A stretch of DNA of 64,000 nucleotides from NCBI RefSeq assembly GCF_000699445.3, contig NC_067197.1, positions 27,759,809 to 27,823,808 of the forward strand. The letters are read 5' to 3'. The position numbers were made by a program, and so were the translations under genes. Source of the stretch: Schistosoma haematobium. Its lineage: Eukaryota > Platyhelminthes > Trematoda > Strigeidida > Schistosomatidae. Within the stretch, counting starts at the first letter, position 1, and every line of letters starts with the position of its first letter. The notes below the pieces were generated by a model. It did not search any database. It was not told the origin of the DNA and saw only the letters and a list, made by a program, of their open reading frames with translations. Shown piece after piece: positions 1 to 12,700 of this stretch.

Positions 1-112
1 TTGTTGCTGAGGTCTATCTTGAATTTGTTGAGTTTGTTAGTATCCTGAAGAAAGGCCGTATTGAACTTTTGTGATATTGTCCGCCCCGTTGTCCAGTGCT
101 TCTTGAGTTTCA
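1..112 (-). mobile_element. RTE-like non-LTR retrotransposon fragment
   Basis: Read on the minus strand, about 37 codons are open and resemble the linker between endonuclease and reverse transcriptase of RTE-like elements. Typical motifs are KHWTTGR, followed by FNTAFLQDTNKLNKFKI. The fragment starts beside an (AT)n tract and runs off the window edge, so only its 5' truncation point is seen. It is probably the same broad family as the copy at 18832-19693, but the two pieces do not overlap, so this is inferred. It lies downstream of the last visible exon of the LRRC74-like gene, probably in an intron. Confidence 0.55.
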
Positions 113-120
113 ATTCGTGA

Positions 121-148
121 AATATATATATATATATATATATATATT
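121..148. repeat. (AT)n microsatellite
   Basis: A pure AT dinucleotide run of about 28 bases borders the truncated end of the RTE-like fragment. Confidence 0.9.
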
Positions 149-334
149 AAAGCAGATAAAAAGGTTTAAATTCTTGACGCAACAACAAAATGGAAAAAAT
201 GTGGTAATAGATGGGCATTTAAAAGCAACCAAACTAAAAGATATCACATTCACGATGTCTTCAAATTAAAAAAATCGCTGGGTGATGACCAATGTTATGT
301 GTGTTAGGTGCTTCCTACATCTCAGTCCTATAGG

Positions 335-445
335 AGGCCAGCCGTGGTTCGGATAGCCCAGCGGTAATTTCTCTGACTGTGAAGCCAGGTTACAAGGAAT
401 CGAATCCGTCAAGGAACATCAGTTCCCCCAAGATTACAAGTACAC
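335..445 (+). repeat. tRNA-like SINE remnant
   Basis: The segment has an A-box-like stretch (agcccagcggtaattt) and a B-box-like stretch (ggaatcgaatccg) about 40 bases apart, followed by a C-run and an A-rich tail. Similar downstream sequence (aaggagcatcattcc, then a C-run) recurs near 32945-32990. The spacing suits a tRNA-derived SINE head, but no cloverleaf closes, so it is not called a tRNA gene. Confidence 0.35.
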
Positions 446-803
446 AATCATCCTATTAAAATACTTGAATATCACTTTCTTGATAGAAACAATGTAATCG
501 TTTGCTATTGTAACATCTTAAATCAAGATTTCATATTCACAGGAACTTCTCAGCAATGTGTACCTACAACCATTTGATGGAAATATATACACGTAATATA
601 ACAAAACACTTATAGATGATACAAAATAAAGACTAGTAAGAAATGTTTTACGCGATATGAAAATTGACAGTGACAGTAATACAGCATGTCATTTTCGATG
701 ACCCACAGAAAACCTTCATATTATATAAATGTTTACCTAAAATGCCATTGCAGTTATGCAACGTAATAATAATAATAATAATTTGAAGATTCAGTTCACT
801 CAC

Positions 804-1216
804 TCTTAAAGCTTCTGTAATTAATTTAATCTCCAAATTCCCAATTCCACGATGTTGTAAAGATAGTTTTTCTTTACCAAGATTTTGAACAACATATCTC
901 AGTGGACTAACTCGATTTAATGCACAAAAGTATAGATAATGTGAGATTCCTGTAGTATCATGTTTTAATTGCCCAATTAAGGACATCATTTTATCATACG
1001 CGGTGTTTAGATAACTTTTTTCGTTGTACAACTTTACATTTACTTGATTTATTATCTTTGAATCAGTACTGGACTTTTCTTCATTTTTGGAACAAATCGT
1101 TGTGGATTTTTGTAACCCACTGTCATTTTTTTCCCTTTTAGAAAATTCGTGACGATTTTGAAAATCTGTCAATTGACTGTGATCAGTTTCTTGGGATTTG
1201 GAATTTTCTATTATGT
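804..1216 (-). CDS. LRRC74-like exon 3 (first LRR)
   Basis: The exon enters after CTTATAG in phase 1 and ends in phase 0 before GTGAGT. The last 45 residues hold the cap and first LRR (LSLQHRGIGNLEIK). An open frame continues past the donor to 648, but it becomes poly-Ile from an ATT repeat and is intronic. Confidence 0.65.
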
Positions 1217-4200
1217 CTATAAGAATCAGTAGAGACAATAACACTGAAAGATTATTCAATTATCAGAGTGATGTTTTATCAGATTAGTTTTACATCACAT
1301 AATGACACCAGTCATACAAGCTCTGTACAGCTGTTTCATCCGAACTTTAGACGCTTCACTGACTTATATCCGCGAAGATATCAGGATTGGAACGCTAAAT
1401 CTCCATGCCCCGCTGTAAGCCCTTTACCTTCAGATCAATAAGTTAGAATCTGACCGTTTACATTTCCAACTTCAGTCAATTTAGGATGTTTCGTAATTAC
1501 TTTTAAATGTCATTGGTGATATACATCTTACGCCCGACATGGTTGAACTCTTCTGACTATGACTATTACCTGTAACTTTGGAGATCTGTTGAATTTAGTC
1601 AATACTAACCATAATATCGCAAATTCACTATAGTTATATAAAATGTTTGTCGTTAGTCATCAGTTGAGCGTTCAGAAGGCGCACTGTCTGAGGCCTGATT
1701 GTTCTCATTTCGACCACTAGTAGCGTTATACTGTATCTCTGGCATAAATTTACAATTGAACCCGATCATGAGTTTGTATGTAGCTATAAAACATAAATCA
1801 TTTGATTTTACCTTGAAGATCAAATGGAAATCATATTTCTTATGGGATTTGATTGTTTCCGTTTGGTACCATATGGGTTAAGTTGTGTATAATGATGTCA
1901 AATTCATAATTAACATGAAATGTTTGACTTCAAAGTGACAGCATAAAAAAATATTTAACAAATTTAGGTTCCATATTAGGCCATACTTAGAATATTTTAA
2001 ACAGTCGGTAAACCGGAAGTTATTTGTAAACCACAAGTAAACATTAGTTGCAAAATTATTAGAAGTTATACAACATATACCAGCTCTGAGTGTAGTTCTG
2101 CAATCCTTAACTATCAATAGAATTGAATCAAATATGTTCTGTTGTCAAATACAATCAGTCCCATTTGAAAAGGGTTGATTGGTCAAAAAAAACCTAGTTC
2201 CCAATGAACAATTGTAAAATGTTAAAAATGTCACCGAATCTTCTAAACAGTAATTCAAGCTTTTATTGTTAACAGATTGATGTAGAATATTAATAATTAG
2301 CAAAGTATTGATAATAAGAGATATCTTCAGTACAGATCGTGGATGCGCACTGCTGAGGAGTCCCATACTAGGACGACACGGCCGTCCAGGCTTCCAGGTT
2401 TTCAATGGTGGTCTAGCCTCAACTGACTCATGATTTCAATCTGTGAAAATTTCCAAAAATCTCCACAAACCCCTTCTGATAATTCACAAAAGTCTTGATT
2501 AGACCACACACTTATTCATCGATAAATATATCAAGTTCTACTTTAGTTCAGTTCTATTTGTCCTATGTAAACGTTTGTCTGTATTTTCAATGGTATTAAA
2601 TATATTCTTATCATTGCTAAGCTAAAGTAGACAAATTTATGTATTAGAAAACACTCGACGAAATACGAGGATTAACGTTAACTAAAAAGCAAGTTTTAAA
2701 TATATGTTTTCTTTAGTGCAGACACTTGTAACAAAACTCTAATTATTAGTTCTATAGTAGTCCGAATTAACTAAATACAATATCTCACTATGTCAACTGT
2801 TACTAAATCAGTTACTTAGTAATACCCATCTTATTAGTATCACTGCATGTACAGTTAAAGTAAAAACACCTCACCACTTTCGAGATCCGTTTCGTGATAT
2901 TCATCTAGTTTTAAATCCACATCATTCGATGTGTTCAAGTCATTGGTAGTAAAATTTGACACTGTTGTAGTGGATTTCGAAGGCGGCCATAAGCGACTTC
3001 TTGCTCTTGTTTTACTTAACTGGGCATCCATCCAACTAGATGCGAATGGGGTAGTTGATGTCTCTTGTAAACTAAGTCCTTCAATATCCTCTGGAAAAGA
3101 AAACCCATTATAGTCAATGGAATCATTTTTAAAGAAAATACAAAGCACGAATGATGTTCAATGTTTTCTTTATTTATAAGTGAGAACAAAAGCAAGACAT
3201 ATGTTAAATAGCTCTTTTTTAATATAACCAATGTCTTACTACTTTACGTTTTCACAAGTAGTACTACTGACATCATTTTACCGTCTGAAAATTGAGTCGA
3301 CGAATGCTTCGTAATTATAATATATTGGTAACATCGCTTAAACCGCACTAAGAGATAATAGATTTTTCTCTCATTCCTGGTTCTACGACTAGAAATCAAA
3401 ATTAGTTTTCCTGAAAGATAACCAAGTTCAAGGTAAGTACGTCATTTAAGGTTAATGATTATGAATTTATGATTGTTGGTGAAATAAATTTGTTATTATT
3501 AGAACGATCAGTGCTGAGGTGTTCCATAATATGACGAAACGGCCGTTCGATGCTTCCAGGTTTTAAATGGTGGTCTAACATCAGTCGATTCATGAGCTCG
3601 ATCAAAAACTTAATAATCTACACAACCCCGCACTTATAATTACCATATGCTCACTAGTGACTAGGTTCATCAGGGAATTCTCAGAGTTCTAGTGATAACC
3701 CATGAACAGTGGAGCTAATCCGTGTCAGCTAGAGACAGATATCTACCTCAGTATAATGGAAGATGGTCGCGCAATTCAGTGTATTGGTTGAGGTAAATAT
3801 TAACACCGTTAGATGCCGTCCAGCTCAGTGGTGAAGAGTTTAAGCATTCACGGGCGATACTGAAGGTCCTGAGTTTGAATCCCTCGAGCGGGGTCGTGGG
3901 TGCCCACTGCTCAGTAGTCTTGTACTAGAGTGAAACAGCTATCGAGTGCTTCCAGATTTTCAATTACGGTCTAACATCAATCGATTCATGATCTCAATCA
4001 AAAGCTCAATACAGGTCAGTTGACATTGAGATTTACTATCAGAATAAATATAGATAACATCGGGTAAGAGGAATAATAATGAAATTACGAAGTGGAACAA
4101 ATTTTCGGCCAAGGATTACGTAATGCATACGCATGTTTATGCATAAATTATTTGAGCATTAATATGAATTCTGCTTATTTGGTTTTAGTGTGCTATGCGC

Positions 4201-5240
4201 TAACCCTTCCCCCAACTGACTACTTGAGCGAGAACACATGAGTGAGCAAGAAAGTATATTGGGCTGGTCTACCAAATAAAAATACCGATTCATATATATA
4301 CCACTCTAATCCTTAGACAATCGATCCGTTTCTTATTCAATGAAATGCACTTGTACTCTCGGTCAATTTTAATCGCCATCGATTGACCTTCCGACCGGCT
4401 CTTCATATCTGGTTTCATAATGTTAATTTCATGTCAGTTTCATGTAAAAACTACACACTGTTCATTCCAGTATTAGGAAATCTATTTCACCAACAGTCGT
4501 AAATTCATAATCAGTAACTTTAAATGATGAATCTATCGTAAACTCGGCCACTTCGGGATTATTAATTTAAATATATAGTTGTGGAACCTAAAGAGAATTT
4601 ATTGAAAAGAGTATTCTTGGTTAAGATATCTGTGATTTTTACTATGATAGGAATTTTCGAGCAAATAATTAAACAACAGATCGTTTTCAGTAGTATCATT
4701 GCAAATGTATTAAATAGTAAATAAAAGAACGTTTAGTTACATAACAAGTAGACTGAGAGAAAAAACAATTCGCATATTTTAAAGTCAATGTGCTGCATAA
4801 ATTGATGAGAGCTGAATAATTATTAAAAACCCCTTTAAAAGCTATGATCCGTGAAGTTAACTTAGTCGACTGTAAAACTGAACACAACTTTTTAATCATA
4901 AACAATTCGTCGATAAAATTGATTGTTCTATGAACAATAAGTTAGAAGGCCATAGTCGTACTCTACAACATAAAATGACGAATCACGTGTATGCAGTGTT
5001 TCTCCATCTAGTATCATTCCGTAATATAAGATACAGTGAAAATGAATAAAAAATTTCACGAAAACTAATTGACTACTTTACTGATAGCATTATCTTACCG
5101 TAACCTTCTAAAAACACGGCTCTAATATCTTCTTCTGTTAGCAGAAGATTATTATCTTCGATCCAACCGTATAAGAATTCATTTTGAGCAAATGATTTTG
5201 CTTCATGAATTTCTGAATCAATATTATTATTCTTATCCAT
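804..5240 (-). CDS. LRRC74-like leucine-rich-repeat protein, 5' part (3 exons, runs off the window)
   Basis: Exons are 5240-5099, 3090-2875 and 1216-804. Phases match (1, 1, 0) and donors are GTAAGA, GTGAGG and GTGAGT. The first 257 codons are visible. The ATG at 5240 opens an acidic N-terminus with an HETDLES motif near residue 117. The third exon then enters a ribonuclease-inhibitor-type leucine-rich repeat: SHYLYFCALNRVSPLRYVVQ, later LSLQHRGIGNLEIKLITEAL. This order, an acidic DTDLE-like stretch then a helical cap with C-x-L-x-R-V-S-P then LRRs, is how I remember LRRC74 proteins. Their molecular function is poorly known. The remaining repeats would lie left of base 1. The introns carry plus-strand hammerhead SINEs (2330-2485, 3501-4015). 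The exon chain is well supported by phase; the family name rests on memory of the motif order and could be another NLR/LRRC34-type protein. Confidence 0.65.
2330..2485 (+). repeat. Hammerhead SINE, partial copy with broken core
   Basis: This copy has the hammerhead segment and 3' tail (tggtggtctagc, actcatgatttcaat) but lacks the tRNA-like head. Stem II (gtcc/ggac) is intact. The catalytic GAAA reads GACA, and one base is missing from the 3' strand of stem I, so self-cleavage is not expected. It sits antisense in an LRRC74-like intron. Confidence 0.8.
2875..3090 (-). CDS. LRRC74-like exon 2
   Basis: A TTTTCCAG acceptor lies just upstream. The exon starts and ends in phase 1. It codes a Ser/Thr-rich, charged stretch ending in DEYHETDLES, followed by a GTGAGG donor. 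Confidence 0.6.
3501..4015 (+). repeat. Tandem dimer of the hammerhead SINE
   Basis: Two hammerhead segments (cores near 3514 and 3909) lie about 395 bases apart in the same orientation. Between them are the family tail, the linker beginning ctcactagtgact, and the tRNA-like head (agctcagtgg, then a B box tttgaatccc). Both cores are mutated: the first has A9 changed and the cleavage site reads GTTC, and the second reads CTCAGTA. The head-to-tail layout shows a unit of about 400 bp. It is intronic and antisense to the LRRC74-like gene. Confidence 0.8.
5099..5240 (-). CDS. LRRC74-like exon 1
   Basis: The exon codes 47 residues from MDKNNNIDSEIHEAK and ends in phase 1 before a GTAAGA donor. It is acidic, with a short helical EEDIRAVFLEGY segment. 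The split codon becomes Glu with exon 2. Confidence 0.6.
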
Positions 5241-5629
5241 TAGGATAGTATCTGTAAGCTTATCCTTTACAAATTTACATTTACTGTGCCTGGTTTCGTT
5301 TTAAAATAATTCACTTTAAGTTAGTTTATGCCACTGTTTCATTAAACAATATGTGTTATACGTTATTTTTTAATTTCATTTATAAAATGAGACAACTCGT
5401 CAGTTGTACTATCTGTTTGACCTTGTCACTATGGTAATACAATTCAATTTTCACTCATATTTAACATTCGAATTGTATTTCGCTTTAAATTAGAAAAAAC
5501 AAATGAATTTCATTCACTATCTAACACTGAATTGATAATTTAATTGATTAAGTGATAACAATCAACTACAAATAAGTAAAAATTTTGTTTTTAGATTGTT
5601 TCCTTGAAATTGGTTTCTGACTTAGTTAG

Positions 5630-5695
5630 TCTGTAGATAATAAAGGACGAAACGAGTCCTGGATTTCACTGCTAGCCACTATCCATCATTGCTTA
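5630..5695 (+). repeat. SM-alpha hammerhead remnant
   Basis: The segment aggacgaaacgagtcctgg, followed by a cactgctagccac block, matches the 3' half of the schistosome SM-alpha hammerhead (stem II 3' strand, GAAA, stem III, cleavage site, stem I). The 5' half with CTGANGA is eroded. Confidence 0.6.
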
Positions 5696-6069
5696 CCAAA
5701 AAAGTTTTTAATTATGTTCATATTTCTCTTGAATATTGAATGATGAATTACTTCAGTTTTTTTTCAAAATAGATCAAAGTACCTGGTTAAGTATGAATGC
5801 TATTTATATTATACATACTGGGTACATGTACCAGTGTATTTACTTATTTTTATCACTGAATAAATATACTATTCCACCCAGTTAAGTATCATCTGCTTTT
5901 TGTTTACAATCACTAGGATATATGTGAAATATATAAGTATAATGAATTAAAAGCTTGTGTTATATCTACACCGTTTATTACTTATACTTGAAAAGAAAGT
6001 AAACCAGAAATCACTGCAATTCCCATGAATCGAAATAAGAATACCGAAACTGATAAGAATGAACGCCCA

Positions 6070-6545
6070 AAATACGGTGACTCTAGTCGAAAATACACTC
6101 ATTTATATATTGATTATATACTCATTTCAATTATTAATTAGAAAAGAAGTCACATATATGAAAAATGATCAAAATAATAACCAGTCATGCGGAACATGGT
6201 TCATATTGAATTAATATAATGAATATTATATCTTGAATAAAATATCACATTAAAAATAAAACAAATATTGAGATGGTGGAGAAGATTTGTAGCTCAGGTG
6301 GATGATTTTGGTGGAGTTTTGTTCTCTGAGCTGGATGGTTTGGTTGTGGAGCTTTCATCGTCCTTCTGAACAACATCATCAGCACAAAACTCCACCAAAA
6401 ACAAATATTCCATTGAGTAATTAACATATTGAATTAAAAACCGAAGTAATATTGAATAAGAATTACAGTGAGTAAAAGAATGTAATTTTACAATTTAATC
6501 CTATTATATCAACTTCATGTGTGTTGAACTCTTCAAATACCGTCG
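6070..6545. repeat. Dispersed repeat, copy A (with insertion)
   Basis: The flanks (actcatttatat, cacatatatgaaaaat, gttcatattgaattaata, cattgagtaatt) align collinearly with 47175-47460. The alignment is interrupted here by the insertion at 6270-6397. The class is unknown; no coding sequence was recognised. Confidence 0.6.
6270..6397. mobile_element. 128-bp non-autonomous insertion with target-site duplication
   Basis: The insert is flanked on both sides by aaaacaaatatt (6258-6269 and 6398-6409), while the paralogous repeat at 47.35 kb has the uninterrupted site. At its right end are 17-base inverted arms, ttttggtggagttttgt (6306-6322) and its reverse complement (6384-6400). A worn relative lies at 25005-25125. 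Coding capacity is negligible, so it is a SINE- or MITE-like passenger. Confidence 0.6.
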
Positions 6546-7815
6546 TATTCAACTCTCCAATACTAACATCAGTGCATGTATGAGTTAATGATATCATTAC
6601 AGAGCTTCGATGTATTGTGATTAAAATACTGTTTCAGAATAATATAAATGTTAACTAGATATCCCAACAATGAGCAAATTAATATGCTCATGATGAATCA
6701 ATATACAAAATATATGGAAAGTTTACACGCAAAATAGTTTTAACGAAACAATGTAATGTATAAAAGGATTAATAATTACTTACGAAAGTCAATAATTACT
6801 AGAGAGGCTTTCTGAACTTAATTTTTATAATTTCACGTCTACTACAAGATCAATAAACATTAGACGGACTTTTCATCATGCCCTGAGATACACTTTTATT
6901 ATGTGACCATGAAGAATGAAGTATTTTAATGCAAGGAATAAAACTGACATATAAACAATTGAACTCCTTAATATTCAAAAGATATCGTGTTTGTTGAAAA
7001 AGTATGTCTTTATTAAACAAAAACATTTTGATTTTAACAGTTTATGAAAGAATGTTTTTAAGGAAACTTTAAGAGGATGAGTCTAATCTAACCAGTGATG
7101 ATCCATTTTTTTAGTACAGGTAATGATCGAATGAACAGGATCATTCGAAACACAGCCACTGATCATTACGATTAACAATGACAAATGTAGTTGAAATAGT
7201 AAACTTTACAAAAACAAAATCCCAACTTCAACATTTACCTTCCATATTCATCTTAGATTGGATTACCTATCGACAGTAAATAAATTTGGAGAGAAGTGTT
7301 TATAATTATGAAAACAATTCTCTATCTAATAGTTTACTTATTCATTCAATTTCTGCCAGTTTATGTCTTTTTAACTGATAAATGGCCAAACACAGGAACA
7401 CGATGTCAACAATTCGATGTGCTCAGTATCCTGAATAAAATGTAGAAAACAAACTAACTTTTACTTGTCGTTACTAATGATGTTACCAATAATATAGGGA
7501 TTTTACTGAGGTTACTGACTTTCTTTCGATTCTCTGATCAAAATTTACATCTCGATGTTGCAAATTATGGTAGATATAATTACAAATCTATATGTTTCAT
7601 TTCAAACGAAAAGTTATTTCATCAGCACTGTGTAATAAGCTTTTTTTTGTTTTTCCGACGTAGCATTCTATGTTAGTAATTTTGAAGGTTAATGTTACCA
7701 TTCCTAACAATAATGGGAGTGAACAACCTCTCCTTCGAGTTCCAAAGCACCATCCATCAAAACAACAAGATTATTTAGAAAATTTTCCTTTCAGATATTT
7801 CACTCTAAAGCCCAT

Positions 7816-7817
<2 letters not shown>

Positions 7818-7860
<43 letters not shown>
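7818..7860. repeat. (AT)n microsatellite
   Basis: An almost pure AT run, broken once by an extra A, is followed by a short tagatagatagata run. Confidence 0.85.
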
Positions 7861-7862
<2 letters not shown>

Positions 7863-9508
7863 GCTTATAGATAGATAGATAAAAAAACTTTAACAGTTGG
7901 CTACGATTGAAATTATTAATTTAAGTAGTATGATACTTTGGTTCATTACATTTGATATTAATTATCAGTAAACAATCATTAAGTATTAGTAATCTGTAGG
8001 CTTCAAGTTGTATGCTTTATATTTATTAGCAGTCATTAATGTTTTGTTCCTAAACTCCCAAATTACTGAATGGTTTATCAAATACTTCATCAGTGATGCT
8101 ATAGTCAGACTTATAAGTAAAATACGGATATTATGATATAATGAAGTAAATATCTGTTGTTAATGTTCTGAAAGACGGAAATCCATCCAGTCGACCAGAT
8201 ACGAACATATGTACTTATATTTCAAAATATATTGGTCGGATGGATACATATTCACCATACATGATAATGTTACTCATGGCAGCATTCATTGCATTTTATA
8301 TTCAGGAACATAATACATCTGTTCGAACATTTACAAGATGGCAGACAAACATTAAAATCGCAAACAAACTACTTTCGTATTGCACAGACTCCCCATAAAT
8401 GGCAAATGAGTTCATTGTTAGGCCGTTGGTGGAAACCTTCGAAAAATATACGACGTGATACCCTTCACTCACTTAAAAAACGTGTGCCTTTAGTACCATA
8501 TTTTTTTAAAAACTGCAATCCACCCTATTTATCACCTATGGTTTAGCATTAAAAAGTAATCAGTCGGCTGTAGAGTCGCCAACTACTATCATTATGGGGA
8601 AACTTGACAAATGAAGTAAACTTGGGCCTACCGGGGAATGTGAGTTTCCTCAAAGTAATATGCCGTAATCAGCATAATTCACATCACTGACGCAGCATTT
8701 TTATTTCAACATTTTATATCGAAAGAATTGTTGAGGGTCATTTGTGAAAACCAAGTTATCACAAAAATGTTCATAGTTCGGCTACGTATCGTCATCGTTT
8801 CACATTTCAGGTATATTTCTATTTCTAATAGAGACTTAATCCCTATATCTTTAAATTTCCTTCTGTTCTTACGTCAAATGGGAACCTAGGTTACGATATC
8901 AATTGTTAATGATCTGAATATAGATATAAAAATTAATAGGTGGTATATGTTGATCTAGTATTGATTTTTTTTAAGATTCCTACTACATTCCCAATTTACA
9001 TTAAAATGCACAATATTTTCAAATCATTAAACAAGCTAAATGACTTTTATATACTTTCTTAAGTTGTAAATATTGATTCATAGTAACAATTACAACATAA
9101 AATCTGTAATAATTTAGTAAGTAATTTTATGAATCAATAACAGTAACACGAAATGTACTTTCATCGGCATTTTATTCGTGTATGATGTAGTTATTTCGTT
9201 TCATAGAATATAAAAAGATTGAGTATACAGTAATGATACTAATTATTATTATTATATTGTTTGTAATGTATACATTAATAGCAATATTTGGTATTATGAT
9301 TATATATTATAACTAAAATTCTGTCTACAATGAACTAAATAAGTAAATTAATAAGAAAGAAAATCATACTACTTAAATAATAAAGAGATAATATGTGAGG
9401 AAAATATGGATAGAAAAATGAAATAAGCAATGAAAGAATAGATTAGAAGTTTAGAAAATGTTCTTACATATAAATAGATTATCATATCTAAATATTAAAC
9501 AAATACAA

Positions 9509-9664
9509 TTAACATTTAAAGAATTCTGGAAATTGTATATCTAATATAGAAATCTTTTTATAAATAGTTTTTTTCCATGATGAATTAACATCACGTTCAT
9601 TTAAAATTGCATCAGCGAATTCCCATACTGTAATTTGAATAGCTTCAAGAAATTCTTTCGGAGT
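9509..9664 (-). CDS. pros: prospero exon 4 (Prospero domain C-terminus)
   Basis: After a TTACAG acceptor, the exon codes [10 protein letters not shown] to PEFFKC and stops with TAA. An (ATT)n tract (9670-9705 on the plus strand) lies in the intron directly beside this acceptor. Confidence 0.93.
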   Translation of the reverse strand, partial: TPKEFLEAIQITVWEFADAILNERDVNSSWKKTIYKKISILDIQFPEFFKC

Positions 9665-9671
9665 CTGTAAC

Positions 9672-9705
<34 letters not shown>

Positions 9706-12700
9706 GATATTACTTCAATTAATGTTATTTAGCTCTTCCTTAGTTTATCAATGTAACAATGAATTTAATGGCCAAGCGAACAAAAGTACATCTTATACAC
9801 TTAAAAAGATATGATTCATAAATGAATGGGAATGTATCATTTCATTTTACAAATAATTACATATGCTCACTAGTGATTAGCTCAGTTAGAGAATTCTCGG
9901 ACTTCTAGTGAGAAGCCGTAACCAATGAAGCTAATCCGTGTCACGTAGAGACAGGCATCTATCTCAGTACAATCGAAGATAGTCCCTCATGTTCGTAGAT
10001 TGGTTGAGGTTAAACATTAACATTGTTGGATGCCGGCCAGCTCAGTGGTGTAGGCCCTTTGGTTCGAATCTAATGAGTAGAGTCGTGGATATACGCTGCT
10101 GAAGAGTCCCATACTAGGACGAAACGGCCATCCAGGGCCTCCACGTTTTTAATGGTGGTCTAACATCAATCGATTCATGGTCCCAATCAAAAACTTATTA
10201 ACCTTCACGACCCCATACTGATAATTATAGTACTTATATTAGACATTGTTACACAAACGAAATAGCTCTTTAATGTTTGACTAAATTCAATTTTTAGATG
10301 GCATGCTTCAGTAAATTAACTGTTTACAAAACTATGAGGATAGGGTATTATAATCTGTAGTACATGATTGCATTAACAGTTAGTATCATATAATACTTTA
10401 AATTACAAAAACGTAAAACAATTTTAAAACTTACTTCAATTTCGTCACCTTTATTAAAATGTGTTTCCATGCTACGTATTAATTCATGTTCACGTGATAG
10501 TCTAATATCATCTGCTTTCTTTAAACCGGTTGCTTTTTGTTGACGAACAAATTTTTCGATCTGTATGTAAAAAAACTCTCTACACACAAAATAATGAGGA
10601 AAAGGGGAGACAGATTAAAGATTTGGATGAATAAATCATCATTTGGTTAATTTACAAGGTATAGTACATTATACTGATAAATATGTATTAAAGTAGTCCT
10701 ATAGAAAATCTTAGACATCATTATGCTTGGTGACATAAAGCTGGTGAAATGTCCATCTTCTCCAGTTAGAAATATGTTTACTAACTTAAACTATACACTT
10801 TTCAAATTGAAAGGAAACCATAGGGCGTAGTGTATTAACAAAGGAATGTTCATTTGCTAAAAAAATTATTTACTAAGTGAAAATGATGAAACTTGATTAT
10901 GTGTTTTCTAGTTGAGTTGCATTACATGCTAATATTGTGGTATAAAAACACATATTATCTACTATGTGCATGTTAATCCTTACAAATTGCTATTACATAT
11001 AATTATAGAAAAATAAAACGTAAACCACGCACACAAATAATTATCTTCGTTTCTTTATACATATAACACATACTGAATTAATAGTTAACATCTACACAAC
11101 TAACAAAATAGCGTACACAAAGAGATACATACGAAAGCAAAATATGAACAAGACATTTATACATGCAACTTGAGGAACGATTAAATCTCACCCACTTTGT
11201 GCAGACCGATTCGACTATGTCCTTTCCTCTTTTTCTCCATCCTCCAACTGATGTTAGAGAACAGTGAATTCGATGATATGAACATTGTACAATCGGAGGT
11301 GTTGTGCATTCATGTATAGATATTTATGATTAAGATATTTTTTGTACAAAAGCTTACCGGAAATTACTAAACCATTTTACCAACTGTGCAGTAGATCCAC
11401 GATTAAAACAAACTTCTGGAAAATATGACTTCAATAGACTTGATGTTGGGTAACGGGAATACATGAACATCATTTTAGCTTTTTTCAAATGAGCTGCACT
11501 CAATGTCGCTGTCTAAGGAAGTAAACAAAAGAATATATTTATCGTATTTGCTTTATTCGATCTAAATGAAACAAGAATAATGAAGTTTTTTAGTTTCATC
11601 GACTTAAATGGCATGTATGTAACTAAAACAAGATTCGGTGAGTTACGAGAAATTAATAGTATTCTGGAAACCTTGTTCTTCTCAGTATCTTAGAAATCTA
11701 TTAATATTTACTATGTATCTGAAATGATCTAAAATGTGTTACACCTATTCGATATTCAGTTTGCTTTGTGAATCTTCTACAAGCTACCGAAATCTCAATA
11801 AATACATACATAAATATCTGATTATTTCACTCTAAAGCCTGAAAGTCTTGGTTTCTATCCTTGACAAGATTGTGAATGTACAGAACTGGTAAATATCAAA
11901 CTAGGACGAAAAATCTGCCAAGTCCTTCTAGGTTCCTAATAACTTTTTAGTTTATAATGTAGACTATAAAATAAAAAATTATATATATAAATCCTGACAT
12001 AAATGAGAAGCCTCAAATTAATTCGTTTTATTATTACTCAGTTCAATAGTAAATCAATATTTTCCATCAACTTACTTTAGTTTGACTATTAATTATTGAT
12101 CTTTTCAAACGTGTTTGAGAACAATTACTTGAATGATTATCTGATGAAATAATTAGATCTGTTTTGTTATTGTTATTATTATCTTCATGGTCATTTTGAT
12201 GAATTCTTAAATCTAATGATTCATCTAAATGAGGAATTTTATTTGGAAATTCTTCTATATCATTATTTAACCGACGTTTATTACAACTTGGTGATAATTT
12301 ATTTAATTTTCTTGTTTGATTTCTATCAACAAATAATTGACTATTAAATTGATGAATTCTTAATCGACGTGTTTTATTATTAGTAGTAGTAGTAGTATAA
12401 CGTAATGGTTTTATTCTTGTTGAATAAGTGGATGATTCTTTTGATGTTATGATTGTACACTTTGAATTAGCAGATTCTTGTTCAGATGATACAATATCAT
12501 TAGGAATAAACTCTACTTCACTTGATTGATTCTGATTAGATTGCTTATTGTTAACATTTTCCAATTCTATATCATTATTATTTTTTGTAAATTTTAAATT
12601 AAGTGGTGTCACATCACAATCTTGTATACCATCAAATTGTACAGATTTCATTGAATTACAATAATTTAATATTGTTGATGAATTATACCAATCTTTATAA

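Larger units (their letters stand above)
5241..9508. other. Intergenic stretch between LRRC74-like exon 1 and prospero
   Basis: I found no gene I can support here. It holds an SM-alpha hammerhead remnant (5630-5695), a dispersed repeat carrying a 128-bp insertion (6070-6545), and an (AT)n tract near 7818-7860. An 85-codon plus-strand open frame at 8289-8546 has a CAG acceptor-like sequence in front but no recognisable family. The remainder is AT-rich sequence in which I see nothing. Confidence 0.5.

Noticed and set aside
8289..8546. 85-codon plus-strand frame behind an acceptor-like CAG
   Set aside because: A short LFEHLQDGR phrase recalls a calponin-homology domain, but the rest does not follow the domain and no partner exon was found.
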